Below are positions 1-6,601 of a DNA stretch of 9,453 nucleotides, in pieces (the first letter of the stretch is position 1; each line of letters begins with the position of its first letter). Source of the stretch: Deltaproteobacteria bacterium UBA6930. GTDB lineage: Bacteria > Myxococcota_A > UBA9160 > UBA6930. A model generated the notes under the pieces. It saw only the letters and a list, made by a program, of their open reading frames with translations. It was not told the DNA's origin and made no database searches. Both the position numbers and the translations under genes were made by a program. Location of the stretch: positions 3,675-13,127 of the forward strand of contig DKAI01000197.1 of the NCBI GenBank assembly GCA_002450755.1, written 5' to 3'.

Positions 1-1275
1 CGTATTGAGAAGTCTGAGTACAATGAAGAAGAAAACCGATGGACTGTAACTACCGAAGATGGGAAGACCGCGAAGGCACAGTTTCTAGTAGCTTCAGTTG
101 GAATCCTCTCTCAGCCTCATATGCCTGCAATTGAAGGCATCGAAAGTTTTAAGGGTGACTACTGGCATACGTCTCATTGGCCGAAAGAAGAACAAGATTT
201 TAGTGATAAGCGCGTTGGTGTTATCGGTTGTGGTGCTACTGCAATCCAACTCTTCCCGGAAGTTGCAAAAACTGCGAAGCATCTAACAATGTTCCAAAGA
301 TCTGCGAACTGGGCCTGCCCCCTACGTAATTCTGAAATTAGTGACGAAGAGCAAACGGATATCAAGTCGCGCTACCCGGAAATCAAGGCAAAAATGGACA
401 AACATTTTGCTGCATTCATGTACGAACCAGATCCTCGATCTGCCCTCGACGTATCGCCTGAAGAAAGAGAGGCATTTTGGGAAGAAATCTGGGCTGCTCC
501 CGGTTTTAAAAAATGGTTTGGGAATTTCCACGATATTTTCACTAACGAAGAAGCAGCGAATTTGATGGGTGAGTTCGCTAAAAAGAAGATTCGTGAGCGG
601 GTTAATGATCCTGAGGTAGCTGAGCTTTTGTGTCCAAACGATCACCCGTTCGGAACGAAGAGGCTCCCCTTAGAAACGGGATACTACGAGGCATATAACC
701 AGCCAAATGTGAAACTAAAGGATGTTAAGTCCGACCCGATTGAAGAAATAACACCAACAGGCCTAAAGACAGAGAAGGAGGAATTTGAGCTTGATGTCAT
801 CATCTATGCAACTGGCTTTGATGCCATAAGTGGCTCACTCACACGTATGGATATCCGAGGGAAAAACGGAGCAACGATACGTGAAGCCTGGGCAGAGGGA
901 CCTCGTAGCGTAATGGGAATAGCAGTGCCGGAGTTCCCCAATTTTTTCATAACAAATGGGGCAGTATTCTGTAATACCCCAACGTGCTGCGCTCTTCAGG
1001 TTGACTTTGCTGCAGATTGTATGGAATACCTTCGAGAAAAAGGTCACAAGAACATTGAAGCCACCTCAAAGGCAGAACAGGATTGGGTAGAGCATTGCGC
1101 AGCTGCTACTCAGGGCTTTCTTTTTGAAAAACAAGAAGTGAATTCTTGGTTCATGGGCACAAATATTCCAGGGAAAACTAGAGTTTTCTTGCTTTACGCA
1201 GGCGGAGCACCGGCTTACAGGGAATCTCTTTCCGAGAGTGCCGCTAGTGGGTACGACGGTTTTGAAATCGAGTAA
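1..1275 (+). CDS. Baeyer-Villiger monooxygenase (CHMO-like), 5' partial
   Basis: Type I Baeyer-Villiger monooxygenases use FAD, NADPH and O2 to turn ketones into esters or lactones in the cytosol. The frame is open from base 1 (424 codons before the stop), so the start and the N-terminal FAD Rossmann motif lie outside the window. In window residue numbers, the family fingerprint FxGxxxHxxxW(P) is complete at 50-61 (FKGDYWHTSHWP). The second nucleotide-binding motif GCGATA is at 76-81. FGTKR at 217-221 ends in the arginine that aligns with the flavin-peroxide-stabilising Arg of cyclohexanone monooxygenase. ATGFD is at 270-274, and the C-terminal SWFMGTNIPGK motif is near 382. The stretch from ATGFD through MDIRGKNG follows cyclohexanone monooxygenase closely. 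About 105-110 residues are missing compared with that enzyme. One oddity is that the usual GPxSP-like loop after FFIT reads NGAVFCNTP (319-327). A fused N-terminal domain cannot be excluded. The substrate is unknown. Confidence 0.93.
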   Translation, partial: RIEKSEYNEEENRWTVTTEDGKTAKAQFLVASVGILSQPHMPAIEGIESFKGDYWHTSHWPKEEQDFSDKRVGVIGCGATAIQLFPEVAKTAKHLTMFQRSANWACPLRNSEISDEEQTDIKSRYPEIKAKMDKHFAAFMYEPDPRSALDVSPEEREAFWEEIWAAPGFKKWFGNFHDIFTNEEAANLMGEFAKKKIRERVNDPEVAELLCPNDHPFGTKRLPLETGYYEAYNQPNVKLKDVKSDPIEEITPTGLKTEKEEFELDVIIYATGFDAISGSLTRMDIRGKNGATIREAWAEGPRSVMGIAVPEFPNFFITNGAVFCNTPTCCALQVDFAADCMEYLREKGHKNIEATSKAEQDWVEHCAAATQGFLFEKQEVNSWFMGTNIPGKTRVFLLYAGGAPAYRESLSESAASGYDGFEIE

Positions 1276-1277
1276 AT

Positions 1278-1300
1278 AGATATCGAAAGCTAGGGTATCT
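1278..1300. terminator. Possible weak bidirectional hairpin between convergent genes
   Basis: AGATATC (1278-1284) can pair with GGTATCT (1294-1300) over 7 bp including one G-U, with a 9-base loop. It lies in the 37-base gap between the stop codons of the monooxygenase and the convergent amidohydrolase, where a shared terminator would be expected. No T-run follows on either strand, so intrinsic termination is doubtful. Confidence 0.25.
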
Positions 1301-1312
1301 GCGAGTGCTAGT

Positions 1313-2443
1313 TCAGCACGGGAGTCCGAATAGCTCCTTGACATTTTCTCGGAGGATGGCCTCTCTCTCAATTTTAGTTAGAGATTTGGTATGTTCTCGA
1401 AGCAGATCCTGCGACAATGGCCAGGTAGAGTCGCTGTGCGGAAAATCATTTGCCCAAATAAGTCGTTCGGAGTTCATTTCTCCCGTATTCTTAAAGGCGA
1501 TCCAATCGTCTTGGAAGGTGAAGTAGATATTCTCTCGGATAAACTCGCTCGGCGGCCTATCAAGCTCTCTGGTTCCGATATGGAACCCATGTCTTTCATA
1601 GGCATGATCGAGCCGATACATGTAGTGCGGAAGCCAGCCCGCGTCACCTTCCGCGCAGACCATCTTCAAGCCAGGGTGTCGATCAAAGACGCCACCTAAG
1701 ACAAGCATGCCTATAATGTCTTGAATGCCACGTATAATATTCATAAACCCATTGATTTTATTCCCGCGCGCACCTTCGAAAACAGTGTTTATATCAGAAC
1801 CTTTCGATGTGAGGATATGAAAGCAAATCGGCATTCCAAGGTCTGCAGCGCATTCCCACAATGCGTCGTATTGAGGGTGATCGTAATCTTCACTTTGGGG
1901 ATTGCCTGGCATCATCATACCGACAAAGCCCATTTCTCTAGCCTTCTTAACGTCTGAAATTGCAGAGTCGACATCTTTTACGGCTGTTTGTGCTAGCCCA
2001 AATAGCCGTGACGGCGCACCGCCACAATACTCTTGGAGCCAGCGGTTATAGGCGTGGAAACAAGCGTCTTTGTATTCGAAATCTGGATGGTTGCAAAGAA
2101 CCATTCCCACCGATGCGTAGAGAACCTCCCCAGCAATACCGTCGCGGTCTTGGTCTTCTATTCGGTAGGTCGGGTCCCAACCGCTCCGGTGTAGGTCTTC
2201 GAACTTCGAGCCTTCATGACGACTAGCTAGGTCCTTTGAGGGCACTCCGGCGCCGGCAACGAGACCCAAGGGAATAATGTCGGTCATGCCAGGAATGACG
2301 TAAACATCGTTTCCTTTCGCATCTCTCTCGATGTGGGGGGCATCTGCTCGGTACTTGGAATCAATGAATCCTCGATAAGTGTCGTGGGCTTCGACTATAT
2401 GGGAGTCGGCAGAAATGCAACCCAAGGGTAATAGGGAATTCAT
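1313..2443 (-). CDS. Amidohydrolase family 2 (ACMSD-like) metal-dependent hydrolase
   Basis: This 376-residue protein has the features of the amidohydrolase_2 family (PF04909), a TIM-barrel metalloenzyme family. It includes aminocarboxymuconate-semialdehyde decarboxylase, resorcylate-type decarboxylases and hydrolases of cyclic compounds. Visible motifs are DSHIVE at 13-18 (the first-strand DxH metal motif), CFHI with His209, CAEGDAGWLPHYMYRLDH at 263-280, and WANDFPHSDSTWP at 330-342. The last contains the conserved metal or catalytic Asp333 and the FPHSDSTWP signature of this subgroup. The length is normal for the subgroup and no signal peptide is seen, so it should be cytosolic. The ATG is preceded by GGAGGT (2448-2453) at 4-base spacing, which supports this start. 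It is transcribed alone, divergent from the GNAT gene and convergent with the monooxygenase. Ring-cleavage product decarboxylation or hydrolysis is plausible, but the exact reaction cannot be read from sequence. Confidence 0.9.
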   Translation of the reverse strand: MNSLLPLGCISADSHIVEAHDTYRGFIDSKYRADAPHIERDAKGNDVYVIPGMTDIIPLGLVAGAGVPSKDLASRHEGSKFEDLHRSGWDPTYRIEDQDRDGIAGEVLYASVGMVLCNHPDFEYKDACFHAYNRWLQEYCGGAPSRLFGLAQTAVKDVDSAISDVKKAREMGFVGMMMPGNPQSEDYDHPQYDALWECAADLGMPICFHILTSKGSDINTVFEGARGNKINGFMNIIRGIQDIIGMLVLGGVFDRHPGLKMVCAEGDAGWLPHYMYRLDHAYERHGFHIGTRELDRPPSEFIRENIYFTFQDDWIAFKNTGEMNSERLIWANDFPHSDSTWPLSQDLLREHTKSLTKIEREAILRENVKELFGLPC

Positions 2444-2528
2444 GAAGACCTCCAGGAAAAGCGGTGTTTTGCTTACTACTATTATAGCTTTTACGGGTAA
2501 CCTGTGGGTAAACCAAGGAAAATGAAAA
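2444..2528. promoter_or_regulatory. Divergent intergenic promoter region (amidohydrolase / GNAT)
   Basis: These 85 bases separate two divergent start codons, so promoters for both should lie here. On the minus strand a perfect TATAAT -10 hexamer (plus-strand 2481-2486) sits about 37 bases upstream of the amidohydrolase ATG. No good -35 is found at 16-18 bp; TTACCC at 19-bp spacing is the nearest. Two direct copies of GGGTAA start at 2495 and 2506, 11 bp apart (about one helical turn), and the first is part of the short palindrome TTACGGGTAA. They could be operator half-sites, but this is inferred from position only. No confident plus-strand promoter was found. Confidence 0.4.
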
Positions 2529-3467
2529 ATGTCAGAACTCGAAATTCGTCAGATTTCTTCAGGAGAGGCCAAAAAGGCGGATTTGATCATGAAGACGGCC
2601 TTCGGAACATTTATCGGTCTGAAGGAACCAGAGCGCTTTGCAGGCGACTCTTCCTATGTACGGTCCCGCTGGAGCATTGATAAGAATCGGGTTTTTGGAG
2701 CTTTTTTGGAAGGAGAATTGATTGGGAGTAACGTAGCCACTCTCTGGGGCACTTTCGGCTTCTTTGGGCCCTTGAGTATCCATCCTGATTATTGGGGTCG
2801 TGGCTTCGCCGGCGAGTTGATGGAGCCCGTTATGGATCTGTTAACTGCAACTCATGTGAAAGCCTGTGGGCTCTTCACTTTTCCTGACAGCCTCAAACAT
2901 ATTTCGATGTATGAAAAATTCGGGTTTTACTCCAGCTACTTAACAATAGTTTTAGCGAAATCACTTCCGAATAAGATTATCGACAAAAGGGACCAATCTT
3001 TAAAAAAACCACCTAGAACTGTGCAAGAGGACACCTTAACCGACTGTCGGGTCGTTTCTGAGAGCATTTTTCCAGGCCTCAATTTAAGGGAGGAGTTACT
3101 GGGAGCTGCCAGAGAAGGTCAAGGGAGTGTTCTGGTTACTGAAACGAGAAATTCCTTTGCGCTATGCCATTCGGGTAAGGGTAGTGAGGCTGGATCAAAA
3201 ACAAGTTATCTCAAGTTTGCTGCGGTCCGTGCGAATCAGAGTGACGCTAAAACGGAGTTTCAGCTTCTCCTGGATTTGTGTGAGGCCGAAGCCATCTCCA
3301 GAGGATCAACAACTCTGGTAGCTGGGGTTAATGCAGGCCGCCGGGATGCCTATAGAGTTCTTCGGGAGAAAGGGTATAAGCCAATCACTACTGGCATTTC
3401 GATGGTAAAACCGGGTGGTCATCCGTTCTCTTCCCCCGAGCTTTTTATTATTGACGATTGGCGATGA
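2529..3467 (+). CDS. Tandem GNAT-family N-acetyltransferase
   Basis: This 312-residue protein is predicted to transfer an acyl group from acyl-CoA to an amine; the acceptor is unknown. The N-terminal GNAT domain covers about residues 3-145. The acetyl-CoA pyrophosphate-binding motif A is at 82-98, with GRGFAGELM as its core, and the motif B helix-strand SMYEKFGFYSSYLT is at 126-139. After a linker of about 150-175, a second and more degenerate GNAT-like half runs to about 295. It contains YLKFAAVR followed by LLLDLCEAEAISRGSTTLVAGVN and YRVLREKGYKP, but lacks a clear Q/RxxGxG/A loop. It may therefore be structural rather than catalytic. The start ATG has AAGGAA (2515-2520) upstream. An ATG at 2522 is out of frame. 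The gene is monocistronic, divergent from the amidohydrolase, and ends 10 bases from the convergent small membrane protein gene. Confidence 0.85.
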   Translation: MSELEIRQISSGEAKKADLIMKTAFGTFIGLKEPERFAGDSSYVRSRWSIDKNRVFGAFLEGELIGSNVATLWGTFGFFGPLSIHPDYWGRGFAGELMEPVMDLLTATHVKACGLFTFPDSLKHISMYEKFGFYSSYLTIVLAKSLPNKIIDKRDQSLKKPPRTVQEDTLTDCRVVSESIFPGLNLREELLGAAREGQGSVLVTETRNSFALCHSGKGSEAGSKTSYLKFAAVRANQSDAKTEFQLLLDLCEAEAISRGSTTLVAGVNAGRRDAYRVLREKGYKPITTGISMVKPGGHPFSSPELFIIDDWR

Positions 3468-3477
3468 ATAGACCGGA

Positions 3478-3639
3478 TCATTTGTTCTTATTTAGATGTC
3501 TTTCCCGAAGATGGCCTATAGAGAGAACCGCCGCCGCAATCAACAAGAAGTATCCGTCTTGAGCTCCCTCTCCAAGTCGCGTCAAACCGTAAATGGTTGC
3601 GCCAACAATAATTATTAATCGAATCTTTGGTGAAAACAT
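3478..3639 (-). CDS. Small hydrophobic membrane protein, 53 aa, unknown function
   Basis: I do not recognise this gene. The 53-residue product has two hydrophobic stretches, about residues 8-21 (LIIIVGATIYGLTR) and 31-42 (YFLLIAAAVLSI). They are separated by a short polar loop (LGEGAQDG), and the tail is basic (HLRERHLNKNK). This suggests a two-helix inner-membrane hairpin with positively charged ends in the cytoplasm. The frame stays open upstream to 3846, but that extension overlaps the epoxide hydrolase gene and has no family signal. The ATG at 3639 is preceded by AAAGGA at a good distance and starts 10 bases after the hydrolase stop, so translation is probably coupled to the hydrolase. 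A chance ORF remains possible. The position, the ribosome binding site and the clean two-helix pattern argue that it is real. Confidence 0.6.
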   Translation of the reverse strand: MFSPKIRLIIIVGATIYGLTRLGEGAQDGYFLLIAAAVLSIGHLRERHLNKNK

Positions 3640-3644
3640 GGATA

Positions 3645-3650
3645 TCCTTT
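3645..3650 (-). promoter_or_regulatory. Ribosome binding site overlapping the hydrolase stop codon
   Basis: AAAGGA on the minus strand lies 5 bases before the ATG at 3639. Its first base is the last base of the TAA that ends the epoxide hydrolase (3652-3650). A ribosome terminating on the hydrolase would therefore sit on the initiation site of the small gene, consistent with termination-reinitiation. It supports the 53-residue start over the longer in-frame extension. Confidence 0.55.
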
Positions 3651-4600
3651 TATAAATTGAGGAGAAAACGAAGTATAAGATTAGTTGTCTCTCTCGGTTT
3701 TTCCATAGGTAGCCAATGTCCGGCGCCGGGTAGGATTTCCAGGAAGCGCAGGTCATCAAAAGATGCTTCAAAACGAGATTGCCAGTTGGAATCAAATTGC
3801 AAGGCAGCATCCTCTGATCCCGCCGCAAAAGCAGCCGGTTGAACAAATCGACTTCCTTTGAGTTCGGGAGTTAAATCTTTGTTTGCCGGTATATTTCGGT
3901 ACCAGTTGATCGGCCCGCGAAAGCCGCTCTTTTTGTACTGGTCGACGTAATAGTCAAGATCCTCGGAAGTAAGCCAATGGGGAAGCTTTTGAGGTGCCGG
4001 GAAAATGTCCGAGAGCTCTGCATCTTTCTTATGCTCCAGCTGCTTCATGAAGGCGGCCTTGGGAGCATCGGCAGAGAGCGAGAAGTAGAGGCCAGCGAGA
4101 GTCTCCCTTAGATCCCTCTCGAAAAGCTCCTCCGGCTTTTCTAGAGTTTGAAATTCTCGAATGTACCAATACCGATCTTCCATTCCAGGAGGATTTATAA
4201 TTCGGGGATCAACTCTCCACCCTGGTACGGAGAGTCCCATCACCGCCTTGCATTCTTTTCGGTAAATGAGTGCAATATTCCACGCGGCTATGCATCCAAA
4301 GTCATGGCCAATTAAATAAAACTCCTCAGAATCTAGTGCGGACGCAAGCCCCACGATATCGGCCGTTAGCTCTAGAATATTATAATCGCGGACCTCAGGA
4401 GGACAGGTGCTCCCTCCGTACCCGCGTTGATCTGGTACGGCGACGCGAAAACCTGCTTGCGCAATCGGTTCGATTTGATGCCTCCAGAGATACCAACATT
4501 GGGGAAAGCCATGCAGGAGAATTACCAGCGGACCACTTCCCTCCACAACCGTGCGCAGGGTTACACCGTTAGTTTCAATCATTTCAAAATTAGGATTCAT
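3650..4600 (-). CDS. Epoxide hydrolase (alpha/beta hydrolase fold)
   Basis: The enzyme is predicted to open epoxides to vicinal diols through a covalent aspartyl-ester intermediate. The product from the ATG at 4600 has 316 residues. The full catalytic set can be placed by comparison with soluble epoxide hydrolases: oxyanion motif HGFP (30-33), nucleophile Asp100 in GHDFG, lid tyrosines Tyr146 (WYIREFQ) and Tyr234 (FRGPINWYRN), acid Asp264 (AGSEDAAL), and base His295 (GAGHWLPMEKP). An Asp nucleophile with two lid tyrosines separates it from esterases and C-C hydrolases. A dehalogenase would lack the paired lid tyrosines. There is no signal peptide. An in-frame TTG one codon upstream was not chosen, because GGGAG at 4608-4612 fits the ATG better. 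It lies 80 bases downstream of the SDR gene on the same strand with no clear terminator between, so co-transcription is likely. The natural epoxide is unknown. Confidence 0.93.
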   Translation of the reverse strand: MNPNFEMIETNGVTLRTVVEGSGPLVILLHGFPQCWYLWRHQIEPIAQAGFRVAVPDQRGYGGSTCPPEVRDYNILELTADIVGLASALDSEEFYLIGHDFGCIAAWNIALIYRKECKAVMGLSVPGWRVDPRIINPPGMEDRYWYIREFQTLEKPEELFERDLRETLAGLYFSLSADAPKAAFMKQLEHKKDAELSDIFPAPQKLPHWLTSEDLDYYVDQYKKSGFRGPINWYRNIPANKDLTPELKGSRFVQPAAFAAGSEDAALQFDSNWQSRFEASFDDLRFLEILPGAGHWLPMEKPRETTNLILRFLLNL

Positions 4601-4607
4601 CAATCTG

Positions 4608-4612
4608 CTCCC
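4608..4612 (-). promoter_or_regulatory. Ribosome binding site deciding the epoxide hydrolase start
   Basis: GGGAG on the minus strand is 7 bases from the ATG at 4600 but only 4 bases from the in-frame TTG at 4603. Codon type and spacing both favour the ATG, giving 316 rather than 317 residues. Confidence 0.55.
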
Positions 4613-4680
4613 TAAGCTAAAGCTGATGACGGTGTGAAGCTCATGAACGTTTTTATTTTTCAGTGATTTCTACCGGCTAA

Positions 4681-5427
4681 TTAAGTGGTAAGCCCACCAT
4701 CAACATGAATAGGCTGGCCAGTAACAAACTCTGAATCCTCGGAAGCAAGAAAGACTGCAGCTTTAGCAAGATCTTCAGGGAGCCCCCACCTTCCTTGCGT
4801 ATCAACAATGATTTGGTCGGTTCCATCTCCATAGGCTGCCATGGCCGCTCGGCCCATTTCAGTATCGGTCATACCCGGGCATAAGCAATTAACGCGTATT
4901 CCAAGCGCACGCACCTCTAGAGCAAGGCAGCGAACTATCTGAAGCACGGCTCCCTTGGTGCCGGAATATGCAGCAAACTCAGGAAAGCCTTTGACCGATG
5001 TCGCTGATCCTATTGCAATGATTGATCCCGTTCTTCGTTCCTTCATATGGGGAAGAACGTGTTTACAACAGAGGTAGAGTCCCTTCACATTTACTGAATA
5101 TAAGCGGTCCCACTCTTCCTCCTTCACGTCCTCCAGTACGCCTCGACTTTCGACAGCGGCATTAGACACGAGGACATCAATTTTTCCGTACTCCTCTAAG
5201 CTTCTATTTACGAGATTCAAAACAGAGTCATTTTTAGAAACATCCGTCTCCACTGCGATGGCAGAGCCTCTTTCAGCTTCAATCTCAAGCACCGTAGCGT
5301 CTCTTTCTGGAAGAACATCCGCTACAACTACCTTTGCTCCTGCTCTAGCCAAGTGAATGGCAATTCCTTTGCCGATCCCTCGGGCGGCCCCAGTTACAAT
5401 CGCGACTTTATCTTCCAAGCTCGTCAT
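4681..5427 (-). CDS. Short-chain dehydrogenase/reductase (classical SDR)
   Basis: This 248-residue classical SDR is an NAD(P)-dependent alcohol/ketone oxidoreductase with the usual length and complete motifs. It has the cofactor glycine motif TGAARGIG (12-19) and Asp37 at the end of the second strand, which normally favours NAD(H) over NADP(H). DV is at 62-63, and SNAA (88-91) stands in place of NNAG. Asn113 is present, along with Ser141, Tyr154 and Lys158 (YSGTK) as the catalytic residues. PG is at 184-185, and TGQPIHVDGG (236-245) is near the C-terminus. GGAGGT (5431-5436) precedes the ATG. It is the first gene of a minus-strand group with the epoxide hydrolase and the small membrane protein. 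A role in oxidising an alcohol or diol to a ketone, perhaps downstream of the hydrolase, is inference. SDR sequence does not reveal substrate. Confidence 0.93.
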   Translation of the reverse strand: MTSLEDKVAIVTGAARGIGKGIAIHLARAGAKVVVADVLPERDATVLEIEAERGSAIAVETDVSKNDSVLNLVNRSLEEYGKIDVLVSNAAVESRGVLEDVKEEEWDRLYSVNVKGLYLCCKHVLPHMKERRTGSIIAIGSATSVKGFPEFAAYSGTKGAVLQIVRCLALEVRALGIRVNCLCPGMTDTEMGRAAMAAYGDGTDQIIVDTQGRWGLPEDLAKAAVFLASEDSEFVTGQPIHVDGGLTT

Positions 5428-5773
5428 TAAACCTCCAGTTCTTGATAATCTAAGGGTTGTTTCCTCATTGTAACTTTAAAGTTTAAAAGTGGCGTGGCTA
5501 TTTTTTTAATAATTTCAGTAGGTTACGTGTTCTTTTGGAAATTTGGTCTTCTTATACCTACAAAACCCATAAATCGAGAGAAACATTTTGGTCGAGCGCG
5601 GGGATTAGTTAACTTACACGTGCTGTCAGGAGGCCCGAGTGTTCCCTAGTAATTCCAAGGATCACTATCGTCCAACCTAGCACTGAGCAGAGATTTAAAA
5701 ACGGTCTGTGCGGAGTAAACGAAGATGCCCGTAACGGACTTAAAACAGAAGTAACAGAGAATTTGGGGGTAAA
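5428..5773. other. 346-base intergenic region between divergent genes
   Basis: No coding frame with a ribosome binding site was seen here. The part nearest the SDR gene holds a minus-strand TACAAT -10-like hexamer (plus-strand 5467-5472) about 55 bases before the ATG, an overlapping 12-bp palindrome, and a very A/T-rich block (5500-5516) that could act as an UP element. The -35 is poor. For the plus-strand Sel1 gene I found no convincing promoter. TTGGTC at 5588 with TAACTT at 5610 is the best pair and it is weak. The remaining 100-150 bases could be a long 5' leader; no clear riboswitch or strong hairpin is visible. Confidence 0.5.
5472..5483. repeat. Perfect 12-bp palindrome upstream of the SDR gene, possible operator
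   Basis: AACTTTAAAGTT is a perfect 12-bp inverted repeat centred about 50 bases upstream of the SDR start codon. It begins at the last base of the TACAAT -10-like hexamer. The position suits a repressor site controlling the SDR/epoxide hydrolase group. It is A/T-rich, so chance occurrence is not excluded. No regulator gene lies within the window. Confidence 0.35.
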
Positions 5774-6601
5774 GTGAGAGCCTTTAATTACAGATCCTGG
5801 AGCAAAAAGATTTCTAGGCTTCTCTCAATATTTACAATCGCCTCGGCTGCGACATTTACAATCGCATGTGACACTGGCCCTAGCCTGCATGATCTCACTA
5901 AAACAGAAGCTGCAAACGGAGTCGCTTTGGCGCAATACCACATGGGATTAATGACGCTTCATGGAAATGGTATGGAACAAAGCGCGACCCAAGCGGTCGA
6001 CTGGTTCCGAAAGGCCGCCGAACAAGAACTTCCTGATGCCCAGTACAGCTTAGCTCGAGCCCTCTTAAGTGGAGAAGGAGTTAAGAAGGACTTACTCGAA
6101 GCAGAAAAATGGTATCGGGCTGCTTCTGCGAATGGAATTGTTGAAGCTCATTATAGGCTCGCAAAAATGCTCCTACAGGACGGCAGAGAGGAGGAAGGGC
6201 TCTCTTACTTTAACCTCGCGGCTAATAAGGGGCATCTCGAGGCTCAATACGAACTTGGGGTTATGAATTTTTTCGGGCGAGGAACCTCGGAAACTTATGT
6301 ATCTGGAAATAAAGCCCAGGCGGATCGCGGAGACCTGGACGCACAATACCGAAGTGAGCTGATTGAAAATTACGGAAACTTAGTTCCTTGTGACTACATC
6401 TCAGCCTACGTCTGGTTCGAACTAGCGTCTAGTGTCTTAGATAAGGCTGCGAAACTTCAAAAAGAAATGGTTCTTTATCAAACTCCCACCGGGGAATTTC
6501 TTATCGATCGATTTGGGATCTTGGAAGGGAAAAATCGAGCCACAGCGTGGCTCAAAGAGAACTCAGATGTGACCTACTGGCTCAAGGAGACAATGGAATA
6601 A
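5774..6601 (+). CDS. Sel1-repeat protein, probable lipoprotein
   Basis: Sel1-like repeats are about 36-residue helical hairpins that scaffold protein-protein contacts; no catalytic role is expected. The 275-residue product starts with a basic n-region and a hydrophobic segment (about 16-31). This ends in TIAC, with Cys32 as the probable lipidation site. The lipobox is imperfect (Thr at -3), so a plain signal peptide or anchor is possible. Repeats begin near 53, 89, 125, 157 and 190, each marked by A-(Q/H)-Y. The first two are canonical (GNG/GEG turns, then DWFRKAAE and EKWYRAAS). The third is shortened, the fourth lacks the KW(Y/F) helix, and the fifth resembles a terminal repeat (AYVWFELASS). 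The start is GTG, with GGGGG (5765-5769) 4 bases before it; no better start keeps the signal sequence. Its TAA overlaps the ATG of the DUF1499 gene by one base, so the two are almost certainly one operon and may act together at the envelope. Confidence 0.85.
   Translation: MRAFNYRSWSKKISRLLSIFTIASAATFTIACDTGPSLHDLTKTEAANGVALAQYHMGLMTLHGNGMEQSATQAVDWFRKAAEQELPDAQYSLARALLSGEGVKKDLLEAEKWYRAASANGIVEAHYRLAKMLLQDGREEEGLSYFNLAANKGHLEAQYELGVMNFFGRGTSETYVSGNKAQADRGDLDAQYRSELIENYGNLVPCDYISAYVWFELASSVLDKAAKLQKEMVLYQTPTGEFLIDRFGILEGKNRATAWLKENSDVTYWLKETME

Noticed and set aside
322..645. Open frame antisense to the monooxygenase
   Set aside because: The plus-strand frame carries all family motifs. The antisense product is unlike any family and has no ribosome binding site of note.
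3640..3846. In-frame N-terminal extension of the small membrane protein to 122 residues
   Set aside because: It lies entirely antisense-free but out of frame within the epoxide hydrolase coding sequence, has no family-like features, and a good ribosome binding site points to the ATG at 3639.
4612..4644. Ten-codon mini-ORF between the SDR and epoxide hydrolase genes (minus strand, ATG at 4644)
   Set aside because: No ribosome binding site precedes it and the sequence has no recognisable feature; it is short enough to be chance.
5607..5622. AGTTAACT and CACGTG palindromes in the long intergenic region
   Set aside because: Short palindromes of 6-8 bp are expected by chance in this length, and neither is placed relative to a recognisable promoter.
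6547..6600. GTG start adding 18 residues to the DUF1499 protein
   Set aside because: It would overlap the Sel1 gene by 55 bases. The ATG at 6601 gives the classical TAATG coupling and places the first membrane helix near the N-terminus.
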